Assembly (NCBI GenBank): GCA_022571515.1
Contig: JACZXQ010000006.1
Location: 89,334-153,333, forward strand
Reading direction: 5' to 3'
Length of the DNA: 64,000 nt
Source: Gemmatimonadota bacterium
GTDB taxonomy: Bacteria; Gemmatimonadota; Gemmatimonadetes; Longimicrobiales; Gaopeijiaceae
Shown: positions 57,068 to 64,000 of the stretch, piece after piece
Position numbering within the stretch: position 1 is the stretch's first letter
How the letters are laid out: the number at the start of each line of letters is the position of its first letter
Translations under genes and position numbers: made by a program
Notes under the pieces: generated by a model
What the model was told of the DNA's origin: nothing
Database searches by the model: none
Seen by the model: only the letters and a program-made list of their open reading frames with translations

Positions 57068-57097
57068 GTCGCTTCTACCTTGCCAGAGTCGGCCGGC

Positions 57098-58045
57098 TCA
57101 GAAGAGCTGGCTCACCGACTCGTTCGAGTGAATGCAATGAATTGCCTGGGCGAGAAGGTCGGCCACGGATAGAATCGTGAGGCCGTCGAACCGCCGGTCT
57201 TCGGGTACGTCGATGGTATTCGTTACGACGAACTCCTCGAGTGGCGCAGCCGCCAGCTTCTCAGCGGCTTGGCCCGACAGCAGCGCGTGTGTGGCCGCCG
57301 CCGTGACGGTCTTCGCGCCACGTTCCTTGAGGGCGACCACAGCGTTGGCCAAGGTTCCCCCGGTATCCACCATGTCGTCGACCAGAAGGCAGTTCATGCC
57401 GTCTACGTTCCCGACCACGTTCAGCACTTCGGCCACATTCGCCGCGGACCGCCGCTTGTCGATGATGGCGAAACTCGCGTCCAGCCTCTTCGCGAAGCCG
57501 CGCGCCATCTTGGCCGATCCCACGTCGGGCGCCACCACGACCAGATCCTTCAGCCCCTTGGCCAGAAAATACTTCGTAAGCACGGGCGCCGCGTACAGGT
57601 GATCCACGGGGATGTCGAAGAACCCCTGGATCTGGTGCTGGTGGAAGTCCATTCCCAGCAAACGATCAGCGCCGGCCGCCACGATCAGGTTGGCCACGAG
57701 CTTCGCGCCGATCGAGACGCGCGGCTGGTCCTTGCGGTCCTGCCGACCGTAGCCGTAGTACGGGACGACCGCCGTAACGCGCGCCGCGGAGGCCCGCTTC
57801 GCGGCGTCCAGGAGCAGCAGCAACTCCATGATACTCCCAGCCGGGGCCACCGTGGGCTGGATGATGAACACATCCCGCCCCCGGGCGTTCTTCTCGATCC
57901 GAACGAAGATCTCGCCGTCCGGAAAGTCACGAATCTCGACCCCGGTCGGATCCTCACCGAGGATCTCACCGATCTCCATCGCCAGGGGGTGGTTTGCGCG
58001 CCCTGCAAGCAGCTGTAACGGCCCTCTGCCGTACGGATCGTCCAT
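57098..58045 (-). CDS. prs: Ribose-phosphate pyrophosphokinase
   Basis: 315 residues. LQLLAGRANHPLAMEIGEIL, the flexible loop DRKDQPRVSIGAKLVANLIV, FHQHQIQGFFDIPVDHLYA and the PRPP motif CLLVDDMVDTGGTLA. Makes PRPP from ribose 5-phosphate and ATP for nucleotide, His and Trp synthesis. ATG 58045 was chosen over an in-frame extension that has no family similarity. 95 bases to the upstream gene on the same strand. Confidence 0.97.
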   Translation of the reverse strand: MDDPYGRGPLQLLAGRANHPLAMEIGEILGEDPTGVEIRDFPDGEIFVRIEKNARGRDVFIIQPTVAPAGSIMELLLLLDAAKRASAARVTAVVPYYGYGRQDRKDQPRVSIGAKLVANLIVAAGADRLLGMDFHQHQIQGFFDIPVDHLYAAPVLTKYFLAKGLKDLVVVAPDVGSAKMARGFAKRLDASFAIIDKRRSAANVAEVLNVVGNVDGMNCLLVDDMVDTGGTLANAVVALKERGAKTVTAAATHALLSGQAAEKLAAAPLEEFVVTNTIDVPEDRRFDGLTILSVADLLAQAIHCIHSNESVSQLF

Positions 58046-58140
58046 GTATCCTAGTCGATTTCGGTGCGAGTTTAGACAGCCTGAAAAACTAGATTGGATC
58101 TCGGGGCGAGTCAACGCTGAAATCGACCTTTCGCCGGCGC

Positions 58141-59946
58141 TCAGCGGGATGGCCGCGTGACCCTTACCGCTCTCGTCACGGATACCGGTTCCCGCCCTCT
58201 CAACGAGAGCTCCAGGCGTAGCACATAATCCCCCTCCTCGACATCGGGGAGATCGACGTTGAGAGCTCGAAAGTGCGGTCCCGGCTCGTAGGGACCTGGC
58301 TCGCTCCACCGGATGCGAAGTGGCTGAGCGCCGCCGCCCAAACCCACCAGCCTGCCAATCCGTCGGAAGAATCCTCGCCCTTCCCGGTAAAGACTGAGCT
58401 CATACCCTACCTGCTCCGCCTCCCATCCCAGACCGAAGAGTTCCCAGCCCACCGCCACACGCTCGCCGGCGGTGAGCTCGGTCGTGGGACGCACCAGCGG
58501 CACCGCATGGGCGAGATCCTCGGGGAGGTGCTCGCGGGGCTCGAGGAGCACCAAATCGGACAGGGTGGCCAAATCCGGCGGAATCGTGTCCACGGAAAGG
58601 CCATGTCGAATTCGGCCGGCCCGCCCGAATTCGGCGCTCCACGCCTCCAAGCTGAGGAGGTAATCACCCGCCGGGGCCTGGAGGCTCATCGAGCCCTGTG
58701 ACCGGCCCATCACGCGGGCCTCCGCAGCCATCCCGTCGTCAGCGATCAGAAACAACCCGATCTGTGGCGGAGCCTCGGAGCGCTCGGGAACCGCCCAGGG
58801 AATCATATCGTCCGGACCCGGGGGCGGCTCGAGTTCGATCGAGAGGTCGTCGCGCTCGTCGGACGGCTCGTCCGGAAGAGCAGTCGCACCGACGAGCACG
58901 AACGTCTCTCCCCTCGAGAACACCGCCAGCTGCCCCCTACCCTCGAGGAGGTCCGGGGCATAGACCGGCGCGTGACTGCTTCGGGGCTTGTCTTTCTCCG
59001 GAATCCATTGGCCCGGCTCGACCGCCGCCGGCTCCTTCAGCACGAAGCCGGGCGGCACCACCTCGAGGGCGTCCTTGGACTGATGGCCGACGGTCCCACC
59101 CCCGCCCTGGAATGAGCCGGCGCTGGGCGGGATGCGCTCCCAGGAGCGCTCCCAGCCGTAGCGGATCGTCAGCTCCTCGAGATCCCTTCCCCATGACATG
59201 GCCCATGGGTTGCGCGCCTCTTTCTTGATCGCCGACATGACCCAGCGGGAGTAGTGCTCCGTGAGCCGGTCGTTGCCAGCCACGACGTACAGCGGGTCTG
59301 CCAGGAGCCAAACCTGCGACCAGGCTGTGGCACGGAGCGAGTCGGGCTGGTGATCGACATAATCCTCAGCGCTCGAGTCGAGCACCAAGCTCGGATCTCT
59401 CCAGCGATCGGCTTGCTCCGCGGGCATCGACACGAGCGCCGACTCGAACGCCTCGAGCGCGGCGCCGTACTTGCCCATGCCGTGGTAGCTGAAGCCCAGG
59501 AGGGCGCGACACCACCAGTCGCCGTCCCAGGCGCATCGCGAGGCCAACTCGGCCGCCTCTCCCCAGCGGTTCCCCTCGGCCAGGTAGTAGACCCTCTGTC
59601 CCAGGACCCAACCATCGCCGGGGATACCCTGAGCCACATCGGCCAGACGCTCCAGGAGCACATGACGGGCCATGAGCAGTTCGGGAGGATCGGGTACGGG
59701 GGTCCAGTCGTCGTCTCCGCCATGGGTCAGGCAGATACGTCCGATACGCTCGTCACACGAGGCTCCCACGTATCGGCGCGTGACCCTCATGCGCCGTCTC
59801 CGCAGCCGCTCGAACGAGGCCTGCGCGTTGCGCGCCTGCTTGCTGAGCTCGGAGGAGTCCGGGCGGACTGGGGCCTGCGCCCAAAGAGGCACTGGCGATC
59901 GGAAGCACAAGGCCACGAATAACAGGAGAACGCTCGCACGACTCAT
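58141..59946 (-). CDS. Secreted protein of unknown function
   Basis: 601 residues. Signal peptide MSRASVLLLFVALCFRSPVP, cleavage near WAQ. The N-terminal third is helical with a tetratricopeptide-like look (WCRALLGFSYHGMGKYGAAL ... AFESALVSM). A Cys-containing segment near residue 70 (CDERIGRICL) may form a disulfide. The middle is a Pro/Gly-rich linker, and the C-terminal third has beta-sandwich-like strands (LRLELSLRGREPVSVTRAV). I do not recognise a named family. It shares a divergent 125-base promoter region with the DUF481 gene. Periplasmic or surface location inferred. Confidence 0.75.
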   Translation of the reverse strand: MSRASVLLLFVALCFRSPVPLWAQAPVRPDSSELSKQARNAQASFERLRRRRMRVTRRYVGASCDERIGRICLTHGGDDDWTPVPDPPELLMARHVLLERLADVAQGIPGDGWVLGQRVYYLAEGNRWGEAAELASRCAWDGDWWCRALLGFSYHGMGKYGAALEAFESALVSMPAEQADRWRDPSLVLDSSAEDYVDHQPDSLRATAWSQVWLLADPLYVVAGNDRLTEHYSRWVMSAIKKEARNPWAMSWGRDLEELTIRYGWERSWERIPPSAGSFQGGGGTVGHQSKDALEVVPPGFVLKEPAAVEPGQWIPEKDKPRSSHAPVYAPDLLEGRGQLAVFSRGETFVLVGATALPDEPSDERDDLSIELEPPPGPDDMIPWAVPERSEAPPQIGLFLIADDGMAAEARVMGRSQGSMSLQAPAGDYLLSLEAWSAEFGRAGRIRHGLSVDTIPPDLATLSDLVLLEPREHLPEDLAHAVPLVRPTTELTAGERVAVGWELFGLGWEAEQVGYELSLYREGRGFFRRIGRLVGLGGGAQPLRIRWSEPGPYEPGPHFRALNVDLPDVEEGDYVLRLELSLRGREPVSVTRAVRVTRPSR

Positions 59947-60071
59947 GCCGAACAGTACAACGCAGCCGGCACCCACGCTCCTCTCATTCCTTGCCCGATC
60001 TCGAAAATCAACTACGATTTCCACACCCGGGGATCCGACCCTGGCGAACACAAATCCACGCAAGAGGAAGT

Positions 60072-60869
60072 ATGCGCTCGATCATCATGCCAGTTCTGTT
60101 CGCCGCGGTGGCGGTTTCGAATGCGTCGGCTCAGGAGTCCGACCATGGTTGGAGCGGTAAGGGTGACGTCGCCCTCTCTCACAACACCGGCAGCACCGAC
60201 TTCACGTCGGCCGCGTTGGAGCACGACCTGAAATTCCGTAGCGACGGCTTCCGATTCGAGCTGGGTACGTCCTTCACGTACTCGCGGACCTCGATCACCT
60301 TCTCGTCCCAAGAACCCGGAGCACCGGACGAGGTCCAGACCACCACGTTCGAGATCTTCGAAGTCGACGCGGCCGTACGCAAGGACTTCCGCCCGGCCGT
60401 GTACGGATCCCTCCACTCCGCCTGGGATCGAGACCCGAGTCAGGGTATCCAAACCCGTGTACGGGCGCTCGGCGGACTGGGTTGGCGGCCCGAGGGCGAA
60501 AAGATATCGGGGCGTCTGGAAGCCTCGGCAGGGTTCATGTACGAGGTCGAAGTCGATGGTGACAGCCAGACCTTTCCGGCCCTTGGACTCACCTTCGGCC
60601 TGGATCGTCGATTCGGGTCCGGCGGAGACTTCTCCATCGAATCGGATCTCGTGGGGAATCTGGCGGATACCGGCGATGTGCTGATTGCCACGAAGGCGAG
60701 CGTGGGCGCGAGTCTCACGGAGCGCTTTCGGCTCTCACTGCGCTACCGCGTCGTGTGGGACAACAAGCCGGCCACCGCGGTGTTCGATCCGACCGGCACG
60801 GGCGAATTCACGAGCAGGCCTCAGCGGACGCGCACGAGCCTGAGTGCTTCGGTTTCCGTGACTTGGTGA
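60072..60869 (+). CDS. DUF481-family outer-membrane protein
   Basis: 265 residues. Signal peptide IIMPVLFAAVAVSNASA, then a repeated beta-hairpin pattern of an outer-membrane barrel (GWSGKGDVALSHNTGSTDF, WDRDPSQGIQTRVRALGGLG), ending in an aromatic residue (SVSVTW), the usual Omp targeting signal. DUF481/YdiY proteins are small barrels of unknown function. Translation starts at ATG 60072 after AGAGGAAG. Confidence 0.88.
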   Translation: MRSIIMPVLFAAVAVSNASAQESDHGWSGKGDVALSHNTGSTDFTSAALEHDLKFRSDGFRFELGTSFTYSRTSITFSSQEPGAPDEVQTTTFEIFEVDAAVRKDFRPAVYGSLHSAWDRDPSQGIQTRVRALGGLGWRPEGEKISGRLEASAGFMYEVEVDGDSQTFPALGLTFGLDRRFGSGGDFSIESDLVGNLADTGDVLIATKASVGASLTERFRLSLRYRVVWDNKPATAVFDPTGTGEFTSRPQRTRTSLSASVSVTW

Positions 60870-60905
60870 GAGGGGGTGGGCCTCCGAAAGAGGCGCCTTA
60901 CGCCT

Positions 60906-61142
60906 CTACTCGCTGTCGGCCTCCGTCCGGCAGGAGCACTCCGGACCACACTCGGCCGAGCCGTGACATCCGCAACAGCAGCCGCAACCACAGCAGCCGA
61001 ACCCCCACCAGCGGCGACGCCCGCCGCAGAGCATCCGGATGATCATGCACAGCATGATCAACATGAGGATCACACTCGCGGGAGAACCCCGCCAGAATGC
61101 TACAATGCTATTCAAATACCAGGTGATTGCTTCGCCGAACAT
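60906..61142 (-). CDS. Cysteine-rich single-pass membrane microprotein
   Basis: 78 residues. A membrane helix at about 18-36 (SPASVILMLIMLCMIIRM) is followed by a basic patch (GGRRRWW) and a cluster of ten Cys in about 24 residues (CCGCGCCCGC-H-CGPECSC layout), then an acidic end. Start ATG 61142 has an excellent ribosome-binding site (GGGAGG, seven-base spacer). I know no family. Cys-x-Cys density suggests metal or Fe-S binding or a disulfide network; which side of the membrane the tail faces is undetermined. It converges on the DUF481 gene with a 36-base gap. Confidence 0.65.
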   Translation of the reverse strand: MFGEAITWYLNSIVAFWRGSPASVILMLIMLCMIIRMLCGGRRRWWGFGCCGCGCCCGCHGSAECGPECSCRTEADSE

Positions 61143-61504
61143 GAGTCCGCCTCCCGAGGGTTTTCGACTACAGGTCCTATAGATCCTTAGACGGGTAAAG
61201 AGGCGCTAAGGTTTCGTCGGGGCAGCACGGTCGGAGGGAGGGCCGGGGGCCTCGCGGCGCGTTTTGGCGACTATACGTAGGATTCCGATCAGTTTATACG
61301 TATACGTGAGTACTGCCAATTCCATAGCCCCCCCAGGGTTCGAACCTGGACCAGCGGCTCCAAAGGCCAGATCCGTTCGATCGTGGGCGATGACGCTTCC
61401 GGAACGCTGCCATCGCATCCTGTATGCGGTCACCTTGGCGACGTTCGCCACCGTCACGGTCCGATGGAGTCGGGAGGAATCCTCAGCTGACGGGGGATCT
61501 GTCT
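61143..61504. other. Intergenic region with a tRNA relic and a palindrome
   Basis: 362 bases without a credible gene. Holds a tRNA-like 3' half at 61325-61371 and, nearby, the perfect palindrome TATACGTATA within TTATACGTATACGTG (about 61294-61308), with a related CTATACGTA about 25 bases upstream. That arrangement could be an operator for a dimeric repressor, but no gene start is adjacent. Confidence 0.5.
61325..61371 (-). other. tRNA 3'-half relic (possible tRNA-Gln-TTG-like)
   Basis: Minus strand: a perfect T arm (CCAGG-TTCGAAC-CCTGG) followed by a 7-base acceptor strand GGGGGCT and A73, with no encoded CCA. Upstream is an anticodon-arm-like segment with loop CTTTGGA (anticodon TTG if folded). 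The required 5' acceptor AGCCCCC and a D arm are absent in the upstream 90 bases, so this is only a half gene. 3' tRNA halves are the usual scars of integrase attachment sites. Confidence 0.5.
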
Positions 61505-61951
61505 TTAGTTTCGGAGCCCCGCACCACCGCCCGTTTTCGTCTTGATGAGGATCACGCCGTTGGCGCCTCGGCTCCCATAAATGGCCGTCTCGCTCGCGTA
61601 TTTCAGTACGGTAATCGACTCGATGCTGTTCGGATTGATGCCGCTGAGCCCCTCGGCGGCGGACTGAATCACCATACCGTCAAGTAGGATGAGAGGGTCT
61701 TGGCCGCCGATGAAGGAACTGGTGCCACTAATCCGCACAGTTATGCTACCGCCGGGCCGTTCGATGACCCGCACACCCGGGAGCTGGCTCAACATCTCGG
61801 CCAGTGTCCTGAAATCTGCCGGCTGCGCGTCTTTGCCGGCGTCAAAGGGCTGTTCTCGGGTGGTTGTGCAGGCTGTCAGAAACAACAGGGCGAGCGCGCC
61901 GAAAAGCCAGGGATGATAGGGGACGGGACCGGACCCAGAGACCGCTTTCAT
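61505..61951 (-). CDS. Lone TonB-plug-domain lipoprotein
   Basis: 148 residues. Lipoprotein signal (MKAVSGSGPVPYHPWLFGAL, lipobox FLTAC), then a stand-alone plug domain: MLSQLPGVRVIERPGGSITV, DPLILLDGMVIQSAAEGLSG, INPNSIESITVLKYASETAI, YGSRGANGVILIKTKTGG. The beta-barrel that should follow is absent; the stop is clean. Free plug proteins have been noticed in Bacteroidota and related groups but their role is obscure. ATG 61951 was chosen because it creates the lipobox at the right distance. Confidence 0.82.
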   Translation of the reverse strand: MKAVSGSGPVPYHPWLFGALALLFLTACTTTREQPFDAGKDAQPADFRTLAEMLSQLPGVRVIERPGGSITVRISGTSSFIGGQDPLILLDGMVIQSAAEGLSGINPNSIESITVLKYASETAIYGSRGANGVILIKTKTGGGAGLRN

Positions 61952-62119
61952 CGTATCACCTTCCTTCGGCACGGCACCGAACATGCGCTCCTTAGCCACA
62001 TCTGGTCGCCCATGACAGATGCCGCCACCCGCCTCAATGCCATGGACCTGAACGCGAAGCGCAACGACGTCTCGATCGAGACGCTCGAGTGGGCGGGGTG
62101 TACTGCGGCGGCCCGGAGT

Positions 62120-62278
62120 CTAGACCAAGACCCACATCTGCTGCTGGGTGACGACGAAGCCCTCCGACGGCTCTGGTTTCGGGGGATCCTCCTCGGGCCC
62201 TTTCGGTTCGATGGGACTATGGCAGGCGGCGGCAAAGCCCACGAGTGCAGCCAACAAGAACAAACGAAAAAACCTCAT
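62120..62278 (-). CDS. Very small lipoprotein (52 residues)
   Basis: Starts MRFFRLFLLAALVGFAAACH with lipobox AAAC, then a Pro/Glu-rich mature peptide of about 33 residues (SPIEPKGPEEDPPKPEPSEG). GGGAGG precedes the ATG by eight bases. The gene is 168 bases upstream of the plug lipoprotein on the same strand. No family recognised; size limits certainty. Confidence 0.55.
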   Translation of the reverse strand: MRFFRLFLLAALVGFAAACHSPIEPKGPEEDPPKPEPSEGFVVTQQQMWVLV

Positions 62279-62462
62279 CGAAGATCCTCCCGCTTCAGGA
62301 TCACAGACCGGGGGACAGCGGTGCATAATCATAATCTAGACCGACAGGGGCTTGGACGCGAGGCTTCCCGGGGGGGTCCGGGGGGCGACTCGTCCGAGAG
62401 GAAATCGATGGCGCTGGGTTGGGGTTTCCTGAGGCTGTGGTTGGATGGGCTCGAGGGGCCCG

Positions 62463-62504
62463 AAAGAAGACCCACAAGAAGGAATCTTCTTGTGGGTCTT
62501 CTTT
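62463..62504. terminator. Strong bidirectional intrinsic terminator
   Basis: A perfect 19-bp stem: AAGAAGACCCACAAGAAG pairs with CTTCTTGTGGGTCTTCTT around a GAAT loop, ending in a T-tract on both strands. It lies 83 bases after the SusD-like stop and most likely ends that transcript. The remaining 62279-62462 stretch holds nothing I can name. Confidence 0.88.
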
Positions 62505-62586
62505 CCGAACCTTGGATTGGCAAGTCAGTCGGGACTTATTCCGTCCCGCTTCATTCGCCGGTTCGTCTTCCTTCCTGTTTGTTCCG

Positions 62587-63720
62587 TCAATATCCGGTGT
62601 TCTGCGTTATGTTCGGATTTGCATCCGTTTCCTCGAACGGAATTGGGAGAATGCAGAAATTACAGGGGTAGCCCTGGAAGGCGACATCGCCCGTGACATC
62701 GATCCTTACGACGTCCTGCTTGTGCCGCATGATATCGTGGATTCGATGCCCTTCATAACCCAATTCAATCCTTCTCTCGATCAAGATCTCATCCAGGAGA
62801 GCCTGGCCGGTCAAAGTCACATCAGGTGCAGTGGCAAGGCCTCTCTGACGAATCATGTTCAAGTCTGCCTGTGCCGCTACGTCCTGTCCTGATCTTGCTC
62901 TTGCTTCAGCCCGGTTCAGGTAGACCTCGGACAGCCTGATTACGGGTATATGGTCGGTTTGGGTTGGAGTGGGCCATTTGTTGACTCGATGGGCCGCATA
63001 AATCCCTGTAAGCAGCGGGTCCACTTTGAACATCCCCCACCGAATGTCGGCGGGATCGATCAGATCCAGCAGATCCCTCGCAGGAAGGTAGTCGCCGTAA
63101 CCGTTTGCCGTATACATGCAGCCCAGGCAGTCACTTCCATTGTTGTCGTTGGAATCGTATGCGACTTCCAATATGGCTTCAGAGGAGCCACCGGTGACAA
63201 ACTGGGTCACATACGCCGATCCGGTAACCAGGCTATAATTCCCGCTGCTGATGACGGCGTCGGCCATGGCTATCGAATTGGAGAAATCCTCCATGTAGAG
63301 ATAGATCCTCGAGAGCAAGGCCTGGGCAGCAGCATCCGTGAACATGTAAGGCCCCGAGCGAGTCTGTGTCATCAAGCCCATAGCGGTGTTGAGATCAGAG
63401 ATGATCTGACTATAGACCTCGCCTACCGTGTTCCTGGAAGGGAGGAGGACCACGTCCGACACGAGGATGATGGGAACCCCTGGGTGAGATGCATCAGCGG
63501 TGAAGGTGTAATGCTGACCGTACATCTTCACCATGTCAAAATAGGTCAACGCTCTTAGGGCATGAGCTTCCCCGACGATCTGATCGAATTCGGCACCTCG
63601 CCTCGCGCCACCATCTTTCTCACGCGCACGTCGCGCGCGCGCGCGTACGTGCGCGGCAGGGACTTCGTGATGCCGGAGCGTCCAAAGAGATAGCGGCTCG
63701 ATTCTTCGGCATGGTGCCAT
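62587..63720 (-). CDS. SusD/RagB-family nutrient-binding protein, N-terminus missing
   Basis: 377 residues in frame, but recognisable SusD sequence starts only at about FDQIVGEAHALRALTYFDMV (roughly 63600); relatives have about 130-170 residues, including the lipoprotein signal, before this point. Conserved features follow: AAQALLSRIYLYMEDFSNSI, PVIRLSEVYLNRAEARA and LLDEILIERRIELGYEGHRI. The preceding, Arg-rich stretch (RARARRAREKDGG) is translated from a GC-alternating palindrome and is not SusD. No SusC follows or precedes. GC content is visibly lower than in the neighbouring genes. Real truncation or a misassembly; the downstream terminator is intact. Confidence 0.72.
   Translation of the reverse strand: MAPCRRIEPLSLWTLRHHEVPAAHVRARARRAREKDGGARRGAEFDQIVGEAHALRALTYFDMVKMYGQHYTFTADASHPGVPIILVSDVVLLPSRNTVGEVYSQIISDLNTAMGLMTQTRSGPYMFTDAAAQALLSRIYLYMEDFSNSIAMADAVISSGNYSLVTGSAYVTQFVTGGSSEAILEVAYDSNDNNGSDCLGCMYTANGYGDYLPARDLLDLIDPADIRWGMFKVDPLLTGIYAAHRVNKWPTPTQTDHIPVIRLSEVYLNRAEARARSGQDVAAQADLNMIRQRGLATAPDVTLTGQALLDEILIERRIELGYEGHRIHDIMRHKQDVVRIDVTGDVAFQGYPCNFCILPIPFEETDANPNITQNTGY
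63623..63655. repeat. CG-alternating inverted repeat at a gene-truncating junction
   Basis: CGCGCACGT (63623-63631) and ACGTGCGCG (63647-63655) are exact reverse complements separated by (CG)7. The SusD reading frame degenerates on its left side and the lysozyme-like frame begins on its right. A natural breakpoint or a chimeric-assembly scar is possible. Confidence 0.8.
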
Positions 63721-63965
63721 GCGAGTCAGAATGGCGCTCAGCGGTTGTAAACTTGGCAGGGCCGTACTATGGGTTGCTGCAATTTATGCGCTCGACGTGG
63801 GATGCCGTGGCGAGCCACACAGGCTTTTGGGATATATTCGACCCGTACAGCGTTGGCTTTAATAGCTTTACGCTGATCGATCCTTCAGGGCCGGAGAACT
63901 TGCGAGCGAATCCGGCAGGCCAATGGCCTACTTGTTGGCCGTCTAGCTTACTTCTAAAGTCATAA
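63711..63965 (+). CDS. Transglycosylase/lysozyme-like protein, 5' end missing
   Basis: 84 residues from the first ATG; the same frame is open without stops back to about 63655. CESEWRSAVVNLAGPYYGLLQ resembles the SLT-type catalytic region (Glu after Cys) with the downstream FMRSTWDAVASHTGFWDIFD and DPYS. The normal N-terminal part (signal peptide, coiled-coil or repeats) is absent. The stop falls 35 bases before the right edge. Possible bona fide gene with its 5' part lost at the palindrome, or an assembly join from another genome. Confidence 0.5.
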   Translation: MVPCESEWRSAVVNLAGPYYGLLQFMRSTWDAVASHTGFWDIFDPYSVGFNSFTLIDPSGPENLRANPAGQWPTCWPSSLLLKS

Positions 63966-64000
63966 GGCACTACTGGAAAATGCTGGCTCTCGTTCGCGGA

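Noticed and set aside
61264..61545. Short open frame containing a PGFEPGPAAP-type peptide
   Set aside because: This peptide is the usual translation artefact of the antisense of a tRNA T arm; it coincides with the tRNA relic and has no ribosome-binding site.

Overview
The window is about 64 kb of high-GC DNA (roughly 65% by eye) from a diderm bacterium. TonB-dependent receptors, a TolC/MacA export system, a SusD-like protein, bacillithiol synthesis (BshB1), an ffs-dnaX junction, MglA and the NtrX/NtrY-type regulators fit Gemmatimonadota best. That assignment is inference; no 16S rRNA gene is present. Most of the window is ordinary chromosomal backbone with tight, often overlapping operons. 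The last 1.5 kb looks accessory or chimeric.

Layout. 1-7.0 kb, minus strand: an NtrC/NtrX-type regulator running off the left edge, a small anchored protein, ThpR, a class V aminotransferase, then a cobalamin-riboswitch-controlled pair consisting of a TonB-dependent receptor and a beta-propeller lipoprotein (BtuB/BtuG-like). 7.0-11.4 kb: a broken MscS channel gene, yifB/comM and a frameshifted Tat-exported amidase. 11.6-14.4 kb, plus: three-subunit NAD(P) transhydrogenase. 14.5-20.7 kb, minus: aromatic amino acid decarboxylase, an RsbRD-N-like protein and a very large NtrY-like sensor kinase. 20.7-28.6 kb, plus: a creatininase homologue, a secreted protein, TolC, MacA-like adaptor, two MacB-like permeases without an ATPase, and bshB1. 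28.6-31.3 kb: a HIRAN protein, then cysteine desulfurase plus mnmA.

31.3-40.3 kb, minus: yraN, SRP RNA with its promoter, dnaX, ybaB, recR, a small membrane protein, mglA, pgsA, cinA, an alpha/beta hydrolase, grpE, dnaJ. 40.3-52.3 kb, minus: a translation and chromosome cluster in which one gene encodes ribosomal proteins bS6 and bS18 as a single polypeptide, followed by a DUF2232-like protein, rplI, rsfS, two tandem membrane proteins that join a degenerate tyrosine-kinase-like P-loop domain to SPOR-like repeats, smc, a metallo-beta-lactamase-fold hydrolase and aroF. 52.4-60.9 kb: M20 peptidase, membrane pyrophosphatase, pth, rplY, prs, a secreted protein and a divergent DUF481 protein. 60.9-64 kb: a cysteine-rich membrane microprotein, a tRNA 3'-half relic, a lone TonB-plug lipoprotein, a tiny lipoprotein, a strong terminator, and a SusD gene and a lysozyme-like gene both cut at a GC-alternating palindrome.

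The observations most worth following are the bS6-bS18 fusion, the riboswitch-BtuB-BtuG-like locus, and the pair of pseudo-kinase/SPOR proteins coupled to smc.
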